Shown here one piece after another: positions 42,777-50,668 of a DNA stretch of 64,000 nucleotides. A program made the translations under genes and the position numbers. The notes under the pieces were generated by a model, which was not told where the DNA came from, did no database searches, and saw only the letters and a program-made list of their open reading frames with translations. How positions within the stretch are numbered: position 1 is the stretch's first letter; each line of letters begins with the position of its first letter. Source of the stretch: Rosenbergiella collisarenosi (lineage in GTDB: Bacteria > Pseudomonadota > Gammaproteobacteria > Enterobacterales > Enterobacteriaceae); the NCBI RefSeq assembly GCF_018494085.1, contig NZ_JABBFP010000008.1, forward strand, positions 62,001 through 126,000, read 5' to 3'.

Positions 42777-43304
42777 TTAGAAGCTGTAACCAACACCAGC
42801 GATCCAAGTACCCACATCAACGCTACGGATACGGCTTTGCTCGTAACCAACGTCAAGTGCAACGTTTTCCCACGGGTTGAATTGCAGACCAGCACCGTAA
42901 GCAACGCCAACATCGCTGTTGCTTTTGCTGTTGTAGCCCGCAGCACCGTGACCTTCGGCGTTGTTTTGAACGCGTCCGATACCGATACCGACTACACCGT
43001 AGATGCTTGCCCAGTCATTCAGACGGTAAGCTGGACCTGCAGTGATGCCATAGTACTGACCTTTACGGTAGTCATTAACATCTTTGTTAGAGTCTTTTTC
43101 GGTGTAAGTGAAAGATGCGATCCAACCTAATGGGTTTGACTCATCTTCGTAACGGTATTTTAAGTTGAAACCGTTAGCTTTGTTTAAAACACCTTGGTAA
43201 TCGCTTTGTGCGTAACCACCAGTAACGGTGCTTTTAGCCATTGCAGAACCTGCAGAAACGGCGAGTAAACAAGCTAAAGCTGAAAGACATGCAATTTTTT
43301 TCAT
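42777..43304 (-). CDS. ompX: outer-membrane protein X
   Basis: 175-residue Ail/OmpX-family eight-strand beta barrel. Signal peptide MKKIACLSALACLLAVSAGSAMA is cut before KSTVTGGYAQSD. The strands SNPLGWIASFTYTEKD, YYGITAGPAYRLNDWASIYG and VALDVGYEQS alternate polar and hydrophobic residues and the chain ends in Phe (GVGYSF), the Bam signal. The 5' region includes two ACATGT copies near 43410 and 43422 of unknown role. Confidence 0.97.
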   Translation of the reverse strand: MKKIACLSALACLLAVSAGSAMAKSTVTGGYAQSDYQGVLNKANGFNLKYRYEDESNPLGWIASFTYTEKDSNKDVNDYRKGQYYGITAGPAYRLNDWASIYGVVGIGIGRVQNNAEGHGAAGYNSKSNSDVGVAYGAGLQFNPWENVALDVGYEQSRIRSVDVGTWIAGVGYSF

Positions 43305-43590
43305 AATAACCTCAATGTGAAATTACTTTTATTTTTCCTGACAACAGAAGAAATATAACAAAAAAAAGTAAGAAACTCTGCCCGAATTTTGTTGTCCAAC
43401 CCCCTGCAACATGTAACATAACATGTACATTGAGTGATATCCCACTGATTTAAATAATAAATACCCTAAAAAAAGCGAATAGAATTTTTTTTAAAAACTA
43501 CAAATCTTTAAGCATATTCTGAATCTCTATAGCTATTTCTCTACGTTTCAATACAATTCTTTGTCACCAATTACGCAATTTGAGTGCTCT

Positions 43591-44502
43591 ATGGGAAATT
43601 TAACGAAAAGGCCCGCGTCGGTGTTATACCCTATCGGCCTATTGCTTATCGCCATGTTCACACTACAAGGTGCGGCCTCTCTCGCAAAATCTTTATTCTC
43701 GGAAGTGGGTGCGCCGGGAGTTGCCGCATTACGCTTGGGTCTATCTACCTTAATGCTTTGGGCCATGTTCAAGCCTTGGCGTCTGACGTTCACCGCTGAA
43801 CAACGTAGGCCCTTGGTCTTCTATGGGCTGGCATTAGGCGGCATGAATTTCCTTTTCTATATGGCGCTCAGGACTATCCCCCTAGGCATCGGTGTCGCCC
43901 TTGAATTTGTCGGCCCCCTCACCTTAGCCTTGGCAAATTCACGTAAACTCACTGACTTCTTATGGATTATTATTGCCGTCAGTGGACTCTGGCTATTGCT
44001 GCCCCTACACGGCGGAGCCAATAATATCGATCCTCTAGGCGCCTTTTTTGCGTTAGCGGCAGGAGCCTGTTGGGCGATTTATATTATTTTTGGGCAAAAA
44101 GCGGGGGCTGAACACGGTGCTGCCACTGTTGCAGTAGGTTCGTTAATCGCCTCATTAGTTTTTGTGCCAACTGGATTGGTGATGGCGGAACCCGGGATCT
44201 GGCATTGGTCTATTCTCCCTATAGGGTTACTAGTCGCTTTACTTTCGAATGCGATCCCTTATTCACTGGAGATGATGGCCTTAACCCGCGTGCCCGCAAG
44301 GGTATTCGGGACGTTGATGAGTATGGAACCGGCTGTGGCGGCATTGTCGGGATTTCTTTTTCTTAGTGAGCATCTTTCCTTAATCCAGCTCCTAGGATTA
44401 TTTGCCATTATTCTGGCGTCGGCAGGCTCCGCACTCACGATGCAATCGAAAGAAAGTAAAATTAAGCGTATTAAGATTAAAAAGAAAAATAATTCTCATT
44501 AA
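43591..44502 (+). CDS. rhtA: threonine/homoserine exporter RhtA
   Basis: Ten-helix EamA/DMT inner-membrane exporter, 303 residues (E. coli 295). It contains GAASLAKSLFSEVGAPGVAALRLGL-type sequence, PLGIGVALEFVGPL, and GAGACWAIYI-like AAGACWAIYIIFGQKAGAEHG. The C-terminus is lysine-rich and cytosolic. I place the start at the ATG at 43591 with GAG 8 bases before it; a TTG at 43561 is possible. Neighbours ompX and dps agree with E. coli. Confidence 0.93.
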   Translation: MGNLTKRPASVLYPIGLLLIAMFTLQGAASLAKSLFSEVGAPGVAALRLGLSTLMLWAMFKPWRLTFTAEQRRPLVFYGLALGGMNFLFYMALRTIPLGIGVALEFVGPLTLALANSRKLTDFLWIIIAVSGLWLLLPLHGGANNIDPLGAFFALAAGACWAIYIIFGQKAGAEHGAATVAVGSLIASLVFVPTGLVMAEPGIWHWSILPIGLLVALLSNAIPYSLEMMALTRVPARVFGTLMSMEPAVAALSGFLFLSEHLSLIQLLGLFAIILASAGSALTMQSKESKIKRIKIKKKNNSH

Positions 44503-44541
44503 AGTTAAACAATTCAGTCTATTGAACTAATAGGCTGAGCC

Positions 44542-44572
44542 TTGCTGCAGATTCTATAAGCGCTGCTATACT
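44542..44572 (+). promoter_or_regulatory. candidate dps promoter
   Basis: TATACT (44567-44572) preceded by GC, a sigma-S style -10, with TTGCTG upstream at a loose spacing of 19. It is 46 bases before the dps ATG. Inferred. Confidence 0.4.
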
Positions 44573-44617
44573 GATTCCAGTTGATTAAATTCAGACCATA
44601 ACAAGAAGGAATTTTTC

Positions 44618-45121
44618 ATGAGTACTGCAAAACTTGTTAAAACACACAACACTGAACTGCATTACACCCGTAATGACGTGTCAGACGAAGACAAGACCGC
44701 GACCATTCAAGTCTTAAATAAGATTGTTGTTGAGTTGATCGACTTATCGTTGATCACCAAACAAGCCCACTGGAACATGCGTGGCGCGAACTTCATGGCG
44801 GTTCACGAAATGTTAGACGGTTTTCGTACCGCTATCACTGAACACCAAGATAACGTCGCGGAGCGCGCAGTTCAGCTAGGTGGTACCGCACTGGGAACTA
44901 CCCAAGTGGTTAACGATAAAACGCCTCTTAAGAGCTACCCTCTGAATATTCACGCAGTGCAAGAGCACCTTGTCGCACTCGCCGAGCGCTACGCCTTAGT
45001 TGCTAACGATGTCCGTAAAGCAATTAGCGAAGTGAACGATGAAGATACCGCGGATATCTTTACCGCAGCATCTCGTGACCTCGATAAGTTTTTATGGTTC
45101 ATCGAAGCTAATATTGAGTAA
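44618..45121 (+). CDS. dps: DNA starvation/stationary-phase protection protein Dps
   Basis: 167 residues, the E. coli length. A ferritin-like dodecamer that oxidises iron with peroxide and binds DNA. The ferroxidase ligands are in [20 protein letters not shown] and the [17 protein letters not shown] helix. The N-terminal lysine-containing tail [12 protein letters not shown] binds DNA in E. coli. AAGAAGGAA is 9 bases upstream. Convergent with rlmF. Confidence 0.98.
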   Translation: MSTAKLVKTHNTELHYTRNDVSDEDKTATIQVLNKIVVELIDLSLITKQAHWNMRGANFMAVHEMLDGFRTAITEHQDNVAERAVQLGGTALGTTQVVNDKTPLKSYPLNIHAVQEHLVALAERYALVANDVRKAISEVNDEDTADIFTAASRDLDKFLWFIEANIE

Positions 45122-45128
45122 ATATGTT

Positions 45129-45150
45129 GAAGCCAGCCTAGGCTGGCTTC
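45129..45150. terminator. hairpin shared by dps and rlmF
   Basis: Perfect 10-base arms GAAGCCAGCC and GGCTGGCTTC with only 2 bases between them. The rlmF stop (TAG, complement of 45138-45140) is in the centre. No T-run. Confidence 0.65.
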
Positions 45151-46037
45151 ACTAATGCCTTCCTTGCGCGTTTCGTATGGAAACTCCAAACTAACATGCG
45201 ACTTTTTTTATTCCCCTGACCCATTTCTATCTCTTTAATCACGGGTACTGTGTAATGCTTTAACAGCTTTTTCAGTGGCGCTAAGCTTTGCTGCTTCGCT
45301 ACCAGTGTGGTAAACCACAGCACTTGATGCTGGAACCCAACACTCTCTTCAATCATCCTGCTGATAAAACCGACTTCCCCCCCGTCACACCACAACTCAT
45401 GGTGCCGTCCGGAGAAATTAAGCGCATTTTCCGCCATCCCTAGATGATTATTTTTTCGCGCTGTCCCTGCCGCTGCCGAGTCAGCAGAACTGTGGAAAGG
45501 CGGGTTACATAACGTAGCGTGATAAAATTCCTTAGGCTGAATGATCCCATCGAAAATTTTATGGCTCTCTTTTTGTCGACGTAGCCGAATCTGGCTTTGC
45601 AATCCACTATTAGCGGCTAACAGTTGTTGCGCCGCACGAATAGATTCAGGCTGACAGTCACTCCCGGTAAAACGCCACCCATATTCAGCATTACCGAGCA
45701 GAGGATAAATACAGTTTGCGCCACATCCGATATCTAATACGGTGATCTGCGGGCCATGATATACCGCTAGATCTTCGGCTAAACAATCTGCGAGGTGATG
45801 AATATAATCAGCTCTTCCCGGAATCGGTGGGCAAAGATGGTCGTCTGCAAGCTGCCAATGTAGTTGATACCAATGACTGAGCAAGGCTTTATTTAACAGC
45901 ATCACCGCTTCAGGCGCGCCAAAATTCAGGCTCAACTTACCCGTAGGCGTTAACAGCGACCAGTCTCTGAGTTTCGGTTCGATTTCAAATAGCGCAGCTA
46001 AATCATAATGACCTTGATAACGGTTTCTCGGATGCAT
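45138..46037 (-). CDS. rlmF: 23S rRNA m6A1618 methyltransferase
   Basis: 299 residues (E. coli 308). SAM-dependent methyltransferase. N-terminal LHPRNR-like MHPRNRYQGHYDL, the LCPPIPGRADYIHHLADCLA segment, the SAM loop VLDIGCGANCIYPLLG and the catalytic NPPF in ATLCNPPFHSSA are all in place. Its ATG overlaps the ybiB stop (TAATG), so it must be translated from the dinG-ybiB message. In E. coli rlmF is a separate gene some distance away. Confidence 0.96.
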   Translation of the reverse strand: MHPRNRYQGHYDLAALFEIEPKLRDWSLLTPTGKLSLNFGAPEAVMLLNKALLSHWYQLHWQLADDHLCPPIPGRADYIHHLADCLAEDLAVYHGPQITVLDIGCGANCIYPLLGNAEYGWRFTGSDCQPESIRAAQQLLAANSGLQSQIRLRRQKESHKIFDGIIQPKEFYHATLCNPPFHSSADSAAAGTARKNNHLGMAENALNFSGRHHELWCDGGEVGFISRMIEESVGFQHQVLWFTTLVAKQQSLAPLKKLLKHYTVPVIKEIEMGQGNKKSRMLVWSFHTKRARKALVKPA

Positions 46038-46996
46038 TAGTAACCTTGTTTAGTCAGCCAATTCTTAGCGTCGGTAAGCGAAGCACAACGCCCACAGGCG
46101 ACGAGGCAGCTCATAAGTTGTTCACGAAGGGGTTGCGGGACGGGGCATTGTTGTTCTAAGACTTGTCGTGTCCACGCCACCGTCGTTGCGATCTCTTTAT
46201 TGCCGGCCAACGGCGTTTGCGCAGGCATACCACGTGGGACAATCTCCATGGCCTCACCACCCTCGTTATCGACAAACTGAATGGCTGAAGGGCGTTGTGG
46301 GTTGAGATACACTTCGCCTTCACATCCATTCGATACTAGCGCTTTACCTTTTATGTCTTGGAAAAATTGGGTGACCTTAGGCAGATATTCCGGATGCGAG
46401 ACGCTCGTCAATCTCACTGCTGCCTGGGCCGGGAAAGGCGAGATCAGTTTCGCCAACGTATGCGCGCTATTGCGCAGCCCTAAGTGCCAACGCAGATCGA
46501 GCTGTTTGGCTAGAGGGGGACAGAGCGTATCAATCGTCATCAACGTTAGTCCGTTGTCTCGTAATTGCTGCAGGGCCCGTGGGGTGTCGCTTGCCGGATG
46601 GATCCCCATCGCGTCAAGAATATCGACGGTTGTGATCCGTGTTGGATCGCGGTGAATACTATGAAGAAAGACGTTCAGCCCTAACTTATTGAGCAATAAG
46701 GCGAGGAGCGGAGTACAGTTTGCCTGACGTCGAGCGCCATTGTAACTCGGAATAACTACAGTATGCGGGAGCTCCGGCCATTGAGGTAAAAACGCTTCCA
46801 ATGCGCGATAAAACCCTAATAGCTCTTCCTCCCCCTCTCCTTTAATTCGTAACGCAATCAAGATTGCGCCTAGGGAAAGGTCATCCACTTCATCGGCTAA
46901 GATTGCACGATAAAGTGTGGTGGCGGTATCGAGATCAAGGTGACGTGCATGCAGTTTGCCACGTCCAATCTCTTTAATAATCTGTTTGATATCCAT
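46037..46996 (-). CDS. ybiB: YbiB, TrpD2-type glycosyltransferase-family protein
   Basis: 319 residues (E. coli 320). It has the fold of anthranilate phosphoribosyltransferase, with the GLITLLLN-like LLALLLNKLGLNVFLH and SNGCEGEVYLNPQ segments, but the TrpD2 branch binds nucleic acid instead of anthranilate. In E. coli it follows dinG in an SOS operon; here it begins 8 bases after the dinG stop. Confidence 0.93.
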   Translation of the reverse strand: MDIKQIIKEIGRGKLHARHLDLDTATTLYRAILADEVDDLSLGAILIALRIKGEGEEELLGFYRALEAFLPQWPELPHTVVIPSYNGARRQANCTPLLALLLNKLGLNVFLHSIHRDPTRITTVDILDAMGIHPASDTPRALQQLRDNGLTLMTIDTLCPPLAKQLDLRWHLGLRNSAHTLAKLISPFPAQAAVRLTSVSHPEYLPKVTQFFQDIKGKALVSNGCEGEVYLNPQRPSAIQFVDNEGGEAMEIVPRGMPAQTPLAGNKEIATTVAWTRQVLEQQCPVPQPLREQLMSCLVACGRCASLTDAKNWLTKQGY

Positions 46997-47004
46997 GAGT
47001 CTCT

Positions 47005-49179
47005 CTACTTACGTGAAGGACGACGGCTAGGCTTTTTCGGCACCCGTGGTGGCGGTATAACACTTATTTCACCCGTAATATGGGGTTGCTCAATAGGAAA
47101 AATGGGCAGTGATGCGAGCAGACGGCTACCATAATTACGCGTCATCAACCGGCGATCATAGATAACGATTTCACCATGACATTGATGGCTTCGAATCAAC
47201 CTTCCGACCTGCTGAATCAAGGTAAAAGAGGCTGTTGGTAGGCTTTGACTCTCAAAGGGGTAGCGTTGCTTACTCTTTAGCCACTCACCTTCCGTGACGA
47301 TGACCGGGCTATCGATCGGTGCAAACGCAATTTTATGTATATGTACTGCCGTTAAGAGATCCCCTTTTAGATCCAAGCCCTCAGCAAAGGATTGTAGACC
47401 GACCAAGATACTTTGCTGGCCTGCTCCTACGCGCTCACGATGTAATTCAATGAGTCGGGTCCGAGGCTGATCGCCCTGTACTAGCATCGATAAGCGTTTA
47501 TCTGCCAGTAAAGTCACAAATTGCTGTAATGCACGCATACTCGAAAATAGTACCAGAATACCTTTATGGGACGTATCCTCAAGCCGGTGACGAAACAGCG
47601 TAGCCATCTCGGCTAAGTGTGCGGCCTCATGCTTAAAATCAGGCTCATACTGCATTTGCGGGATAATGAGCTTACCTTGCTCAGCATGGTTAAAGGGGCT
47701 TTCCAAGCAGACGAAACGATCGGTCGCTTTTTCGCTTAACCCCGACAGCTCTTGGAAGCGAGAAAACGTATTCAGGCTTCGCAGCGTAGCTGAAGTTAAA
47801 ATTGTGTGTGGGACTTTCGACCACAGGATATTCTCAAGCTGCGCGCTAACGCGAATACCCGCGCAATGCAGCCATAACTGTGGCTTGTCTTCTCCCTTCT
47901 CCAGCGTGGCCCATTTGGAGACAGGGGCACCCGAGAGTTGCCGCAATGCCGCTAAACGCCATAATTTAGCTTGTGCTTCAAAGTGACCAAAGAAGCGGTT
48001 AAGCTGGAGCATCCCACGGTGGATCCTGACCATATCCGCTTTGCCCGTCTGCTCACCCAAAAAATTAATCAATGTTTCTGCTGCAGCACGCAGGCTATCG
48101 TAAAGCTTATAAAGCTGCTCACAAAGGTCGCGTAGCGCGTCGGGAAGCTCCCCCATAACAAAACGGTAGCTCTGGTCTGGTGCTGACTTAACCAAGGGTA
48201 ATAGGGCCTGGGTAAAATTCATCAATAATTCGTCGATGGTTTCACGATGCACGGCCAAGCGCTCAGGCTTCGCCAAGGCAGGCGGCGAGGTTAAGGTAAA
48301 TTGCGCCCTAATTTGCTCGATCGCTTTGCCAAAAAGATCGAGTTGTAAGGAGAGGCTCGATGGCGTGATTTCCGCACTCATCTCTAAAGCATCGCGCGCG
48401 ACATCGGGAAGATGATGGCCTTCATCCATTATCAAAAGTAAATCTTTGGCGGGAGGCAGTACCGAATCACTTTCCAGTGCCGCCATGACCAACGCATGGT
48501 TAGTGATCACGACGTCGACGTTATCAATATCCCGTCGGGCGGTGAAGAAGGGACATTCTTTGTACCATTGACAATGATGTGCGAGGCAGTGCGCTTTATC
48601 GGTCGATAGTCGCGCCCATAGGCCATCACTAATATTCTCGGGGTAGTGATCGCGCACGCCATCCCAGCTCCCCTTATCTAGGCCTGATTGTAGGCTGTCG
48701 CACTGCTTTTGCTCATGAGTCGTCAGCGCATCCGGCGCCTGACTACTTAGCGAGGTATCCTCTAACAGATAAAGGAGATCGGGCTGGCTGCTATCACCCG
48801 TGAAATACAGATTACGCGGACAAACGTAACGCCGTCTTCCAAACGCGGTCGTGTAAGTGAGATCGGGGATAAAGGCTTTCAGTAACGGAAGATCTTTGCG
48901 GTAGATTTGGTCTTGTAGCGCAACGTTAGCCGTACTGATGACCAACGTTTTACTCTCTTCACGGCTTACGGCGATACCTGGGATAAGGTAGGAGAGCGTT
49001 TTACCCACCCCAGTGGGCGCCTCAATCGCGAGGTGGCGACCCGCGTCGCCCGCTAAGGTCTTCGCTACTTCTGCCATCATCTGTCGCTGCGCGAGTCGTG
49101 GAATAAAATCATCAACGTTGCGCTGAAGTTTTTTATACCAATCGCTGATTTGCGTTTTAATTGCTGAGGTAAGTGCCAT
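47005..49179 (-). CDS. dinG: ATP-dependent 5'-3' DNA helicase DinG
   Basis: XPD-like iron-sulfur helicase, 724 residues (E. coli 716). Walker A is EAPTGVGKT (about 53-61), the cluster cysteines are Cys120 in RRRYVCPRN and three in HCLAHHCQWYKECPFF, and the box DEGH is in LLIMDEGHHLP. C-terminal QVGRLIRSHQCHGEIVIYDRR is motif VI. First gene of the dinG-ybiB-rlmF unit, 27 bases after a LexA box. Acts on R-loops, D-loops and replication-transcription conflicts. Confidence 0.97.
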   Translation of the reverse strand: MALTSAIKTQISDWYKKLQRNVDDFIPRLAQRQMMAEVAKTLAGDAGRHLAIEAPTGVGKTLSYLIPGIAVSREESKTLVISTANVALQDQIYRKDLPLLKAFIPDLTYTTAFGRRRYVCPRNLYFTGDSSQPDLLYLLEDTSLSSQAPDALTTHEQKQCDSLQSGLDKGSWDGVRDHYPENISDGLWARLSTDKAHCLAHHCQWYKECPFFTARRDIDNVDVVITNHALVMAALESDSVLPPAKDLLLIMDEGHHLPDVARDALEMSAEITPSSLSLQLDLFGKAIEQIRAQFTLTSPPALAKPERLAVHRETIDELLMNFTQALLPLVKSAPDQSYRFVMGELPDALRDLCEQLYKLYDSLRAAAETLINFLGEQTGKADMVRIHRGMLQLNRFFGHFEAQAKLWRLAALRQLSGAPVSKWATLEKGEDKPQLWLHCAGIRVSAQLENILWSKVPHTILTSATLRSLNTFSRFQELSGLSEKATDRFVCLESPFNHAEQGKLIIPQMQYEPDFKHEAAHLAEMATLFRHRLEDTSHKGILVLFSSMRALQQFVTLLADKRLSMLVQGDQPRTRLIELHRERVGAGQQSILVGLQSFAEGLDLKGDLLTAVHIHKIAFAPIDSPVIVTEGEWLKSKQRYPFESQSLPTASFTLIQQVGRLIRSHQCHGEIVIYDRRLMTRNYGSRLLASLPIFPIEQPHITGEISVIPPPRVPKKPSRRPSRK

Positions 49180-49205
49180 AAAGACCAGTGATAAAATGAA
49201 TCAGC

Positions 49206-49221
49206 CTGTATTTTTACACAG
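49206..49221 (-). promoter_or_regulatory. LexA (SOS) box of the dinG operon
   Basis: CTGTATTTTTACACAG matches CTGT-N8-ACAG exactly and lies just upstream of dinG. E. coli dinG is a known LexA target. Confidence 0.9.
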
Positions 49222-49255
49222 TATCCGCGTAACGTCAGCAGTTGTCGGGAATTTT

Positions 49256-49783
49256 TTAGCCTTCAGCTGTAGGGTGGAGATACATCACCGTGGTCGCTTG
49301 ATAGTCGCCAGCTGTTGACTGGGCGAAATCGGGGATCTCACCCGCCACCATCCACCCTAATGTTTGATAAAAAGCCACTGTAATATCATCACTGCGCGTA
49401 TCTAGGACAAGCAGCTTTAGCCCCAGGTGTGCGGCAAATTCTGCGGCGGCTACCATCAGCTTCCTCGCGATACCCTGACGACGCCATTGATGACCCACAA
49501 TCAATTTCACTATCTCGCCACGATGACGCCCATTAGGTTTTGTACAACACTCTAGACCTACTACGCCAACGATTTGCTGGCCGACCCGCGCGCAAAAAAA
49601 ATGCAGATTAGCTGCCTCTATGGCACGACTCTGCTGCTGCCAGTAAGCCTGTATAGCCTCGGCCTGTTGAGTCGCATCGGTATAACCAATGCTCGCTCCT
49701 AAGCTTACCGCCTCACAAAGCAATGCGGTTAACTGGGTGACCTCTTCTATCGTGAGCGGCGCAACGACTCTTTCAATGTTCAT
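49256..49783 (-). CDS. GNAT-family N-acetyltransferase
   Basis: 175 residues with an acetyl-CoA loop seen in VGHQWRRQGIARKLMVAA (Q/RxxGxG/A type) and a C-terminal FYQTLGWMVAGEIP. The start is the ATG at 49783 with GGAGAGAGAG right before it; an upstream GTG is unlikely. The acyl acceptor cannot be predicted. It is not a gene I recall at this site in E. coli. Confidence 0.88.
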   Translation of the reverse strand: MNIERVVAPLTIEEVTQLTALLCEAVSLGASIGYTDATQQAEAIQAYWQQQSRAIEAANLHFFCARVGQQIVGVVGLECCTKPNGRHRGEIVKLIVGHQWRRQGIARKLMVAAAEFAAHLGLKLLVLDTRSDDITVAFYQTLGWMVAGEIPDFAQSTAGDYQATTVMYLHPTAEG

Positions 49784-49929
49784 CTCTCTCTCCACAAAAC
49801 GATGAGTTTATCCTTAATGGCGTGTAGCGAGGGAGAGGATATACTTATAGTTCAATCAAGAGGATTGAAAACTTTATTCGCTACACTGATGAGAGTATGA
49901 TCCCCCGAAATTGTTTTGAGACGCTCTCG

Positions 49930-50034
49930 ATGAATTACAAAAAAATATTTTTTATCTTACTGTTTCTCTTTATGGCTATTGGTGGCGTTGGCGGTGTGGC
50001 GCTAATCGGCTACTCGATTATCCTCGGTAAATAG
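49930..50034 (+). CDS. yohO: small membrane protein YohO
   Basis: 34 residues with one membrane helix. LFLFMAIGGVGGVALIGYS lines up with LFLFMAFGGIGGVMLAGYT in E. coli YohO (35 residues). Function is unknown. GAGA about 9 bases before the ATG is a modest ribosome site; an in-frame ATG 11 codons upstream is possible. yohO lies close to bglX in E. coli too, which supports the call. It ends 14 bases from the convergent idi gene. Confidence 0.85.
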   Translation: MNYKKIFFILLFLFMAIGGVGGVALIGYSIILGK

Positions 50035-50048
50035 CCGAACTACCCTGC

Positions 50049-50567
50049 CTACGCCTTAAATTGCTCGACGAGTAACGGGAAGGTCGTTTTAAACCAGGGT
50101 GTGAAACGTTCTGGGTAATCCAGTAGCTCTTGCCCGATATCTGTCAACGATGCGAAGCGGTAGCTTTCTGCTTCCTGCGGATTTAGCACCGGTAACTGCT
50201 CGGTAATACCAGTGAAGATATGCCCAAACTCGTGTTCGACTAACCCATTAGTCACCGGTAAGTTGTAATAGGTCTGTGTCAGTTTTTCTAAGGGCAGCGT
50301 CAGCCCCATCTCTTCATTGAGTCGGCGCTCGGCAGCCTGCTGTGTCTCTTCCTGTGGGAAAGGATGACCGCAGCACGTATTGCTCCACAGACCGCCACAG
50401 TGATACTTACTGAATGCGCGTTGTTGCAGCATAAGTTGATGTTGAGAGTTAAAAACGTAAACCGTGATTGCACGATGCAAACGTCCTTGCCGGTGTGCTT
50501 CAAGCTTTTCCATCTTCCCCAGCGGATTGTCTTGCTTATCCACTAGAATGACCTCGATAGTGTCCAT
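50049..50567 (-). CDS. idi: isopentenyl-diphosphate delta-isomerase, type 1
   Basis: Nudix-fold enzyme of 172 residues that interconverts IPP and DMAPP. The catalytic cysteine is in WSNTCCGHPFP and the Nudix glutamates in EETQQAAERRLNEEMGL. GGGGAAAA precedes the ATG. In the DXP pathway Idi balances the two isoprenoid precursors and is not essential. In E. coli idi is near lysS; here it stands between yohO and bglX, in a different setting. Confidence 0.95.
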   Translation of the reverse strand: MDTIEVILVDKQDNPLGKMEKLEAHRQGRLHRAITVYVFNSQHQLMLQQRAFSKYHCGGLWSNTCCGHPFPQEETQQAAERRLNEEMGLTLPLEKLTQTYYNLPVTNGLVEHEFGHIFTGITEQLPVLNPQEAESYRFASLTDIGQELLDYPERFTPWFKTTFPLLVEQFKA

Positions 50568-50619
50568 CGTTTTCCCCTGTTCAAACCACTTGGCTAAAAT
50601 AAGTGTAGCAGTCTTAGCT

Positions 50620-50648
50620 AAAAAAAAGCTGCCTCAATTAGGCAGCTT
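50620..50648 (-). terminator. terminator after bglX
   Basis: AAGCTGCC and GGCAGCTT pair around a 7-base loop and are followed by a T-run in the minus direction, 20 bases past the bglX stop. Confidence 0.88.
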
Positions 50649-50668
50649 AGTGGCTAGCAGAATAATGT

